Positions 20,783 through 32,700 of a stretch of 64,000 nucleotides of DNA are shown in pieces (positions within the stretch are counted from its first letter, which is position 1; the number at the start of each line of letters is the position of its first letter). The notes beneath the pieces are model-generated. The model saw only the letters and a list, made by a program, of their open reading frames with translations. It was not told the origin of the DNA and searched no databases. This DNA is from Liolophura sinensis. Its lineage: Eukaryota > Mollusca > Polyplacophora > Chitonida > Chitonidae. Location: NCBI RefSeq assembly GCF_032854445.1, contig NC_088295.1, forward strand, positions 57,145,249-57,209,248, read 5' to 3'. A program made the translations under genes and the position numbers.

Positions 20783-23700
20783 GTAATGCCTAGAAACAAA
20801 TAATGGTTATGTTAGATAGAATGTTAGAAATTAGTTAAGTAGCACCACTGTATATGACCTAAAAGTTTTGCCCTGAGACTGGTAAAGTGAATCCCAGGAT
20901 TCATTGCATTGATTGTGGTTCTTACTGACTGGGCGCCACGAGGAGCATCAGCTGTGGTCAGGGGGTTATGTGAACAGTCCCCGAATGTATTAAACAAGCT
21001 CATGCTTCACTGAGCAGTCAGTCTAAGAGCTCTTCCTGTACAAAGCTGTAGTAGAACTTAGCACCCGGTAAATCCTTACTTGCCAATTACCAGTAGATGA
21101 CTCAAACTGTGTTTAAAGCGACAGTTTGCAATCACAGGGCTTGAAATCTCCACCTGTCTATTATACTCGTTGATGGTGTGATTTTTTGCCGCCGAAAGGC
21201 AAAAAAATAATCTTACCTGTCTCTGACAACACCTGGGCATATTTGCATACTTGTAATCATAAAAGATGGACTTGATTTTGATATATAGCCAATCAGTGTT
21301 GTGCGAACTTCTAATATGTCAACAACATGGACAAATCCTATCTGACTTCCGTTATGCCGAACTTGAGCACAGTGCTACCGAAAAGGGGTCAAATTTAATT
21401 GTGGTTGTTTTGGGAGACTATGTTTTCTGTCTTTAATGAGGGGCGAGGTGCTGATTTCAAAATGCGAGAAAGGTAACTCTTTTGCAATAGGAGGACAGTT
21501 CCGATTGTAATGAAACCAAACATGTGTGCAGACTGACATACCGGTATTAAATTGGAATTACATGGACACAGGAAGCTGATGACAAACATTTCTCAGTGAA
21601 ATTCGCTTTTAGCTGAAATACATTTGTTCACATTTTCGTTGCACAATGAGAGCTCTAAGCAGAGCCGGTGTGAAGTGACGTCCACCTATTCATCTGCAGT
21701 GTACATTGTGGATGTACATTCCTGGTTTGGTGTGGTCATACTTTGAGACAGGGTTTGGAATTTAAAGGTTTGTTCTAAACAGCGTGTGTCTTGATGCTTG
21801 CTTCGATTTCATTCATGAGTATATTTAGAGATGTACATGTAGGCCAACTAGTCAGGAGACCTGCACACCTCAGTGTCAGTGACATGACCCCACGTGGCCA
21901 GGATTAGCATCCAGAGCTGCCAAGTGCCATGCAGGGTAATGATACCGGCGGGTGCCTAATTGCTGTCATCTTGCAGCCAACTCGAAAGCACATGACAGAA
22001 ACTCACGTGCGAAACTTCAGGTCATTTACCATAATATGTTTTAAGATTTAATTTTTTGTGTTGGTTTTATCTAAAAGTTGTTCGTATTGTTGTCAGATCT
22101 CTATTAATAATCAGATGAAATAGGTGTGTTTTAAAAATTCATTCAAGGTTCAATTTTTAAATTTTATCTATGGTAGTCCACATGTATTTTTAGATAACGT
22201 TAATTTGATGTGATTGTCTTCAGTGCCTTAGAAATCATTGATTAGCACCTTATTCCCAGGATCCCTTCTGTGATCAAGATAGGCTGGCCTTGACTTCACA
22301 CTCAAAGGCTTAGTCAATTCGGCATATTCTGTGCCAGTAGATTTCCTGTGAACACAATTTTTTTTCTTCTGAGTGACATGCACAAACACCCACGCCGTTA
22401 ATTTTGCCAGCCCAACAAATTTGTGAATAATCACAAAAATTTATATCAAAAGTTTGTAGATGATACAAGCATAAAGCTGAAATTGGTAATTATTACAAAG
22501 CACATCAAACTGTTCTACTTTGCAGATGAGAATGAGGTTTACTCATGGGGAGACAACTCCAACCTGACTCTGGGTCATTCGGTAGAGCAGAGGCGACCTG
22601 TGCCAGAGGCTGTGGATACTTTCCGAAAACTACAGTTTAATGTTCAGCAGGTGAATTGAAATGAAAGAATACTCTCCTTGCACCTTTCTTGTTTATATCT
22701 TATACAGTGCAGTTACCTTTGTGTTGGGTTTGAATAACCTTTTGAGTATGACATTCTACACAAATTGGTACTTGATAAAATTTGCTAATAAATTAAGATG
22801 CAAATGACTCATTTAATCATTTTTGTTCATGAATTGATATATAAAATGTATATTTTTGCCATTTAAGTAGTATGTTAATGATGTCAGTCAAGGTATGAGT
22901 CAGTCAAGGAACCAAACTCCTCAACAATTTTGGCCACAAACATAAAGTACTGCACGTTTTGGCATATAAGAAGGCGTTGTCATAATTTCTGTGAAGTTCA
23001 TAATTGTCCCTTTACCCCAACAATACATGTTGGAATTCAAAATATGACAAATTATGTCAATTTGTCAATTACTGGTCACATTTATTGAGGATTTAGGAAT
23101 TAACGATTTCTGGTCAACTAATGTGTAGCATGATTATGTGTTTTCCAGGTTGTGTTGTGTAAGTACCACACTGTTTTCCTGACAGCCTGTGGTAAGGTGC
23201 TGACATGTGGTCATGGTCAAGGGGGAAGACTGGGTCATGGAGATGAACAGACCTGTCTGGTGAGATCACTGTTGGTGGCACATGTTTGTATCTGTTATAA
23301 TATCATATGTCACAAGTTCTTATCATGTGTCACAAGTTCATATCATGCCACAAGCTGACATCATGTACTGCAAGTTCATATGCGTCACAAGTCCATATAA
23401 TGTGTCACAAATTCATATCATGTGTCACACTTTCATATCATGGATCACATGTTCATATCATGTACCATAAGTTCATACAGTGTCACAAGTTCATAACATG
23501 TCACAAGTTCATAACATGTCACAAGTTCATATCATGTGTCACAGGTTCATATCATGTGCTACAAATTTTCTGTAAATGATATCATTTTTATGTAATGTTG
23601 AAAACAGCTCTATAAAACCTAGAAAACAAAATTCTGCTGTGTTTGTGTGGTTGGGCATCTACAGTTCACAGGGCCTTTTTAGCAGTAAGTGGTTCAATCC

Positions 23701-26700
23701 CAGACATAGGGAAGGAATTGCCCAGCATCCACAGTTCACAGGGCCTTTATAGTAAGTAGTAAGTGGTTCAATACCAGACATAGGGAGGGAATTGCCCAGC
23801 ATCCACAGTTCACAGGGCCTTTTTAGCAGTAAGTGGTTCAATACCAGACATAGGGAGGGAATTGCCCAGCATCCACAGTTCACAGGGCCTTTATAGTAAG
23901 TAGTAAGTGGTTCAATACCAGACATAGGGAAGGAATTGCTCAGCATCCACAGTTCACAGGGCCTTTATAGTAAGTAGTAAGTGGTTCAATACCAGACATA
24001 GGGAGGGAATTGCCCAGCATCCACAGTTCACAGGGCCTTTTTAGCAGTAAGTGGTTCAATACCAGACACAGGGAGGGAATTGCCCAGCATCCACAGTTCA
24101 CAGGGCCTTTATAGTAAGTAGTAAGTGGTTCAATACCAGACATAGGGAAGGAATTGCTCAGCATCCACAGTTCACAGGGCCTTTATAGCAGTAAGTGGTT
24201 CAATCCCAGACATAGGGAAGGAATTGCCCAGCATCCACAGTTCACAGGGCCTTTATAGTAAGTAGTAAGGGGTTCAATACCAGACATAGGGAAGGAATTG
24301 CCCAGCATCCACAGTTCACAGGGCCTTTATAGTAAGTAGTAAGTGGTTCAATACCAGACATAGGGAAGGAATTGCTCAGCATCCACAGTTCACAGGGCCT
24401 TTATAAGTAGTCAGTGGTTCAATACCAGACATAGGGAAGGAATTGCTCAGCATCCACAGTTCACAGGGCCTTTATAGTAAGTAGACAGTGGTTCAATACC
24501 AGACATAGGGAAGGAATTGCTCAGCATCCACAGTTCACAGGGCCTTTATAGTAAGTAGTAAGTGGTTCCATACCAGACATAGGGAAGGAATTGCTCAGCA
24601 TCCACAGTTCACAGGGCCTTTATAGTAAGTAGACAGTGGTTCAATACCAGACATAGGGAAGGAATTGCTCAGCATCCACAGTTCACAGGGCCTTTATAGT
24701 AAGTAGTAAGTGGTTCAATACCAGACATAGGGAAGGAATTGCTCAGCATCCACAGTTCACAGGGCCTTTATAGTAAGTAGACAGTGGTTCAATACCAGAC
24801 ATAGGGAAGGAATTGCTCAGCATCCACAGTTCACAGGGTCTTTATAGTAAGTAGTAAGTGGTTCAATACCAGACATAGGGAAGGAATTGCTCAGCATCCA
24901 CAGTTCACAGGGCCTTTATAAGTAGTCAGTGGTTCAATACCAGACATAGGGAAGGAATTGCTCAGCATCCACAGTTCACAGGGCCTTTATAGTAAGTAGA
25001 AAGTGGTTCCATACCAGACATAGGGAAGGAATTGCTCAGCATCCACAGTTCACAGGGCCTTTATAAGTAGTCAGTGGTTCAATACCAGACATAGGGAAGG
25101 AATTGCTCAGCATCCACAGTTCACAGGGCCTTTATAAGTAGTCAGTGGTTCAATACCAGACATAGGGAAGGAATTGCTCAGCATCCACAGTTCACAGGGC
25201 CTTTATAGTAAGTAGAAAGTGGTTCCATACCAGACATAGGGAAGGAATTGCTCAGCATCCACAGTTCACAGGGCCTTTATAAGTAGTCAGTGGTTCAATA
25301 CCAGACATAGGGAAGGAACTGCTCAGCATCCACAGTTCACAGGGCCTTTATAGTAAGTAGTCAGTGGTTCAATACCAGACATAGGGAAGGAATTGCTCAG
25401 CATCCACAGTTCACAGGGCCTTTATAGTAAGTAGTAAGTGGTTCAATACCAGACATAGGGAAGGAATTGCTCAGCATCCACAGTTCACAGGGCCTTTATA
25501 GTAAGTAGTAAGTGGTTCAATACCAGACATAGGGAAGGAATTGCTCAGCATCCACAGTTCACAGGGCCTTTATAGTAAGTAGTAAGTGGTTCAATACCAG
25601 ACATAGGGAAGGAATTGCCCAGCATCCACAGTTCACAGGGCCTTTATAAGTAGTCAGTGGTTCAATACCAGACATAGGGAAGGAATTGCTCAGCATCCAC
25701 AGTTCACAGGGCCTTTATAGTAAGTAGTAAGTGGTTTCATACCAGACATAGGGAAGGAATTGCTCAGCATCCACAGTTCACAGGGCCTTTATAGTAAGTA
25801 GTAAGTGGTTCAATACCAGACATAGGGAAGGAATTGCTCAGCATCCACAGTTCACAGGGCCTTTATAGTAAGTAGTAAGTGGTTTCATACCAGACATAGG
25901 GAAGGAATTGCTCAGCATCCACAGTTCACAGGGCCTTTATAGTAAGTAGTAAGTGGTTCAATACCAGACATAGGGAAGGAATTGCTCAGCATCCACAGTT
26001 CACAGGGCCTTTATAAGTAGTCAGTGGTTCAATACCAGACATAGGGAAGGAATTGCTCAGCATCCACAGTTCACAGGGCCTTTATAGTAAGTAGTAAGTG
26101 GTTCCATACCAGACATAGGGAAGGAATTGCTCAGCACCCACAATTCACAGGGCCTTTATAGCAGTAAGTGGTTCAATCCCAGACATAGGGAGGGAATTGC
26201 CCAGCATCCACAGTTCACAGGGCCTTTATAAGTAGTCAGTGGTTCAATACCAGACATAGGGAAGGAATTGCTCAGCATCCACAGTTCACAGGGCCTTTAT
26301 AGTAAGTAGTAAGTGGTTTCATACCAGACATAGGGAAGGAATTGCTCAGCATCCACAGTTCACAGGGCCTTTATAGTAAGTAGTAAGTGGTTCAATACCA
26401 GACATAGGGAAGGAATTGCTCAGCATCCACAGTTCACAGGGCCTTTATAGTAAGTAGAAAGTGGTTCTATACCAGACATAGGGAAGGAATTGCTCAGCAT
26501 CCACAGTTCACAGGGCCTTTATAGTAAGTAGTAAGTGGTTCCATACCAGACATAGGGAAGGAATTGCTCAGCACCCACAATTCACAGGGCCTTTATAGCA
26601 GTAAGTGGTTCAATCCCAGACTTGGGGAGGGAATTGCCCAGCATCCACAGTTCACAGGGCCTTTATAGTAGTAAGTGGTCAGCAGTGTTTCGTAGGCCAG

Positions 26701-29700
26701 AACCCAGGGAAACGAATGACCATCCACAGGTTTCTGACAGACCTTCCCATGTTCGGCCGGAGAGGAAGCCAGCATGAGCTGAACTCACAGCGACCGCATT
26801 GGTGAGAGGCTCCTGGATCATTGTGCCGCACTGGCGTGTTAACCCCCTTGGCAACGGAGGCTTCTCTCCAGAAATTAAATTGACTGCTGTCATATAAGCG
26901 AATCATTCTAGATCAAATCAAATGTTTGAATTCCAGGTACACATTCCTATGTTAGATTTTGTGTTGTACAGATACCACGTGTGGTGGAGGCCATAGGGAA
27001 GGACATGTGCATCCATGTGGCAGCTGCTAGAGGCCACACTGTGTTCCTCATGCAAGGGTAAGAGTGGAGGGTGGAGGGATTGAATGGAAAGATATTGGCC
27101 ATTGATTGATCATAAGCCTGTAAGAGCATAGGGTAGAGGTTCTGTATGGAAAAATACTAACCATTTATTGCTTGTGCAAGAGTATAGGGTATAGAGCCTG
27201 AATGGAAAAATACTGGCCATTACTTGCTTGTGCAAGAGTGTAGGGTCTGAATGGTAAAATACTGGCCATTGATTGCTTGTGCAATAATGTAGGGTATAGG
27301 GTCTGAATGGAAAAATACTGGCCATTGATTGCTTGTGCAAGAGTGTAGGGTATAGGGTCTGAATGGAAAAATACTGGCCATTGATTGCTTGTGCAAGAGT
27401 GTAGGGTGTAGGGTCTGAATGGAAAAATACTGGCCATTGATTCCTTGTGCAAGGTTAAGAGGCGGTAAGAGTAAAGGATGCGAACTGAATGAACTGGCAT
27501 TTGCTTCCTCATTTAAGGGTAATAGTTAGTATATAGGCAGGTACTGGCATTTATTAGCATCATTGCATGACCGTTGTTCACCGTTTCTTGACCGGCTTGA
27601 CAATGTCTTACCTTGTAGCTTAGTATATGTATTACAAGTTATTCCAGTGACCCTACATATGCCCTCCTGGGATGAGGGCAAATTTTACAAAGCCATGTTG
27701 GGCTGAAGCCCAGGACTGTGATCTTCTTCATAAAACAAAATATTTGAAACTGGACGCAAGAATTTGGCCAAAATTGTACCACCACAGCAAAGCATCAGCA
27801 CTAAAAATTGTATTAATTTAATGCATAGTTTAAAGAGTTTAATTGGTATTACAATTTTAGGCTAAAGCCTGTAATTGTTCTGGGAAACAGGTCCCAGTTC
27901 CAGTCTTTTTTTCTCTATTTTTCTGAAACTATGCTTGAGTACTTGTAAATTTTGAGTTGTCACAAGGTTCACATTTGCTGACTGTATGACTGTGTGTTAC
28001 TTCTGAATGCTGTCTGTTGTAGGGGGACTGTTTACACTTGTGGACTGAATGATTGTCACCAACTAGGACAGTTTCCCCTACCCCAGAAAAGCCTGGCCCC
28101 GAAACTGGTACAAGCATTTGTCTGTTAAAGGATACATGAAAAGCTTATTTTTTATTAGTTATTTTCTTCATTCGGAGTATATGATGTGGCCTAACATATG
28201 AAAGTTCCAAAAAGCATCTCAACTTCTTGTTGGAGTGTTAAAAATGCTTTAAACTGCAGTTGTCCTAAGGTCCCCAGCAGTCAGTCTGGACATTAATTAG
28301 CCTCCTATGATGTTGTTAACGGTGATAGGTGCTAACGACTTTGTAGGGGCGAAAGCCTGAATTGTAGGCACTAAGGTCATCACACATTCACAGTATGTTC
28401 ATCAATAATGTCATTTCTGAATATATCCTATGGAAAATTAACAGAAACAATTCACAGAAAGTATGCATAAATTAGAGGCGTTATTAAAAATTAAAGGCGA
28501 AAGCATAGAAGCTTTTGTAGAAAAAATATAATAGATGAATATGGCTTTGAATGTGGTAATAAAATTAAAAAAAATTCTCAAATAAATCCGAGCTATGTTG
28601 GGCATTAAGTGTATGTATGATTTGTTGTATGATGTAAAAATTATGGTTTTATTGATATGTTGAAAAATTGCAGTATTCTGTCATTACAGTCCAAATAGAA
28701 ACACAATGAAATTAACCGGATGGGTTTTGCACAGCTGTCAGAATGCATAGTATCTAAAAGTTTTGGCTACATGTACATTTGTGTGATCGCAGAGAAATAA
28801 GACCTGATCACCTGACATCTCATCATATCCATCTACACAGTCTCAAACTATTGTTGGGATGTACGTCCTGTTTACAGGTCAATCATAAAATGTTGAAGGG
28901 TAAACGAATCAGTGGCATATGTGCTGGCCGTTTCCACACAGTGATAACCACATCAGACTCGCCCAACGCTGTGTACACATTCGGACTGAATGCAGGACAG
29001 TTGGGTGAGTAACTGTTTGCTGTTATGATTGTCATTCGTTCCAAAAAAAAAAAAAAAAACAAATTAAAATTCAGGTTGGTCATGGTTTTCTGTGAAAATC
29101 ACAAATTTTTTTTCACACAATTCAATACTGTAATCAAATACAGTAAAATTTTCGAATTTTACCCTGGGCATCTATCTGACCAGATTATGTGTTTTGTCCC
29201 AAAAATAAATTCACAATGTTTTTCATTCACATGCTAACAGTAATGATTTGAAGTCAGAATAAATATTCACAAAAGAAATGTATTCATTGGAAAAATAGTA
29301 CTCACAGGAATTCTTGTATTGATGGATTTTAAAGTCAGTTTTTTGATACATTTCTCAGTGGTTCAAATGTTTATATGTTTTTTTTATTATTTAATACATA
29401 AAACATAGATAAAATCAGCCTCTGAATCATTCACTGTTGAATATGGTATGTGACCCTCAGGTCACCCTAAGGGAGAGGTGTACCAGAGCCAGCCCAGATT
29501 AGTGGCCTACCTCAACCATGAGCACTTCAGCATTGAGATGGTGGCGTGTTCTGATGCAGCCGTAGTCTGTCTGACCACCCAGGGAGATATTTATGTGCTA
29601 CACAAATATCAGTGCCGTAGGGTTGCTAATAGGTAAGTCCTATGTCCTTTATTGTGCAGAGACCATTTTTTAATTCTCTTTTTTAATACCCTATAATCTT

Positions 29701-32700
29701 TTCCTTTGAAATAATAATTTGTTGAAGGTGATATTTATGAATAACTTTTCAAGCTCTTTCATCTGAAATGAGCATAAATTCATGGGGGAGAAGTGGCGTC
29801 GGTGTTGGTATTCGAGTAAGCTTTTCTGTTTGGGTCAGTTTAGTATTCAGATTTTATGTTTGGTCTGCTAGTCTCACAGTTTTCACATCAGCTTAGTGGG
29901 ACTGATGAACATGATTCGGACATATACTCATTTTGATGATAAATCTGGGATGTTTGCATTTTTATTCAAATTATCAAGTTTTGGACTTGAGGTTAAGGTT
30001 TTTTTGTTTGGGTTAGCTGTTGTGGCAGTTTTTACAAAATCTTGTATTTTTATTCTAATTAGCAGGTTTTTGACTTTGTCATTTTATCTTAGCCAGCATT
30101 TAAACTGAAGCCATTACTGGCAAGCTGTCAGGTTTCTCATAACCCTTGTATCATAGCCAGCACTATTCAGTTTTCTTAGCCAGGGTAAGGTTTTATGTTT
30201 GGGTCAGATATTCCAACAGTTTTCACATCATTTTTATGAAACTTGGTGGGAATGATGAACAGGATTTGGTGATTTGCTGCTTTTGAATAATTAGAGATAT
30301 TTGCATTTTTAGCTTGCTGCTATGAAGTAAGATTTTGTGTTCAGGTCATCTGTTAAACTTTTCACGACATGTTCATGAAATTTGTTGGGCTTATTACACA
30401 TGTTTTGAAAGTGTTGTCATTCTGCTTGATTTTTCTGTTTTTATAAAAGCTACCATGTTTTGGACTTGCTGTGTTCACATTCACTTCAAAGGTGTATATG
30501 TACGCTCAGAGTAAGATTTTATGTTTGGGTCAGCTGTTGTCAGTTTTCAACATATCTTCATGAAACTTAGGCTGCCATTTGAACTGAAGCCATTACTGGC
30601 AAGTCTTTGGGCTTCTGAATACCCTTCTTATGTTTTAATCTCCTTCAAATTTGAGGAGTTTTTCACGTAGGTAAACCTTGAAATAGTGCAGTGGCTTGCC
30701 CTAGGGAATCTGGTTTCCTGCACCCTAAACCAGGATCACTGTTGTATAAGTGAACATTCTTTAACAAGGAATTACAGAGCAGGGGGGATTTATTATGCAT
30801 GTAAAAGTTACTGGTAAAATGTATGTGAAACGTTTTATTGTACATCTGATGTTACACTTCACTCAGTATTGATTCTGATCAAAGTCTTTGTTGGCTTTTA
30901 ACTCAACATCAGCAACTCTGCAATGCCTTTTTAGTTTTCAACCATGAACAAAAAATTTCAAAGTATAACTTTGGAAGCTTCTTGAAAAACTAAATAATAT
31001 AATGTTGAAGACTACAATGCATTGTTTAGGTAGGAGCAAATATGAACATTGAATTTTGTTTTAGGGTGTGAGAGTATATCTTGTTAGCTTTCATTGTCTG
31101 TGTTCATTTTCTTGTTTTTTTCTTATGTTTGATTCCCATGGTTCATTATAAAAGGTTCATTCTCATGGTTCATTCTCAGGGTTCTTTCTTGGGTTTCATT
31201 TTCATGGTACATTCACACAGTTGATTCTCTGTGTTCCTTTTCTTGTTTTATTCTTATGTTTGATTCTCATGGTTCATTCTCAAGGTTCATTCTCATGGTT
31301 CATTCTCAAGGCTCTTTCTTGGGTTTTCATTTTAATGGTGCATTCACACAGTTGATTCTCTCTGTTCATTTTCTTGTTTTATTCTTATGTTTGATTCTCA
31401 TGGTTCATTCTCAAGGTTCATTCTCATGGTTCATTCTCAGGGCTCTTTCTTGGGTTTCATTTTCATGGTGCTTTCACACAGTTGATTCTCTGTGTTCCTT
31501 TTCTTGTTTTATTCTTATGTTTGATTCTCATGGTTCATTTTCAAGGCTCTTTCTTGGGTTTTCATTTTAATGGTGCATTCACACAGTTGATTCTCTCTGT
31601 TCATTTTCTTGTTTTATTCTTATGTTTGATTCTCATGGTTCATTCTCAAGGTTCATTCTCATGGTTCATTCTCAGGGCTCTTTCTTGGGTTTCATTTTCA
31701 TGGTGCTTTCACACAGTTGATTCTCTGTGTTCATTTTCTTGTTTTTTTCTTATGTTTGATTCCCATGGTTCATTATAAAAGGTTCATTCTCATGGTTCAT
31801 TCTCAGGGTTCTTTCTTGGGTTTCATTTTCATGGTACATTCACACAGTTGATTCTCTCTGTTCATTTTCTTGTTTTATTCTTATGTTTGATTCTCATGGT
31901 TCATTCTCAAGGTTCATTCTCATGGTTCATTCTCAGGGCTCTTTCTTGGGTTTCATTTTCATGGTGCTTTCACACAGTTGATTCTCTGTGTTCCTTTTCT
32001 TGTTTTATTCTTATGTTTGATTCTCATGGTTCATTCTCAAGGCTCTTTCTTGGGTTTTCATTTTAATGGTGCATTCACACAGTTGATTCTCTCTGTTCAT
32101 TTTCTTGTTTTATTCTTATGTTTGATTCTCATGGTTCATTCTCAAGGTTCATTCTCATGGTTCATTCTCAGGGCTCTTTCTTGGGTTTCATTTTCATGGT
32201 GCTTTCACACAGTTGATTCTCTGTGTTCATTTTCTTGTTTTATTCTTATGTTTGATTCTCATGGTTCATTCTCAAGGCTCTTTCTTGGGTTTTCATTTTA
32301 ATGGTGCATTTGCACAGTTCATTTTCTTTGTTCATTCTCCTTTTTCAGATGGCAGGACATAACAAAGATAGAAGTGAGCGGTGGACACCTTGACCACCAG
32401 GCTGACCGGGATTTGTTACGAGAGTATGGAGGCACTGAGCTGACCATAGCTCTTCTCCACTCGACAGGCAGGGTACTTAAAGATTTCCTTAAAACAGACC
32501 AACATGGCAAACATATTTTTGTTTGCCTTTGTTTTGTTTTTTTTTGGACGCTAACAAAAGTTAGTCATGCACTCAATGACTTTGTGGTTTGAGCTACTCT
32601 TTTTGGAATGTATTACTCCAGATAGATCCAAAGAAACCAGAATTGTACCAGAAACATCTATTTGGACTAATACATTTCAAAAAGAGTAACTCCATCCACA

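Noticed and set aside
23659-24164. Minus-strand frames with repeated NSFPMSGIEPLTTYYKGPVN
   Set aside because: They arise from the 74-bp array. The frame is kept only while 74- and 70-bp units happen to alternate and is broken in most of the array.
23651-26684. CRISPR-like array
   Set aside because: Units are contiguous and near identical with no unique spacers, and the context is a eukaryotic intron.
31256-32301. Four plus-strand frames of about 100 codons rich in Phe/Ser (HGSFSRLFLGF)
   Set aside because: They are repeated reading of the 130/104-bp array in an IBTK intron.
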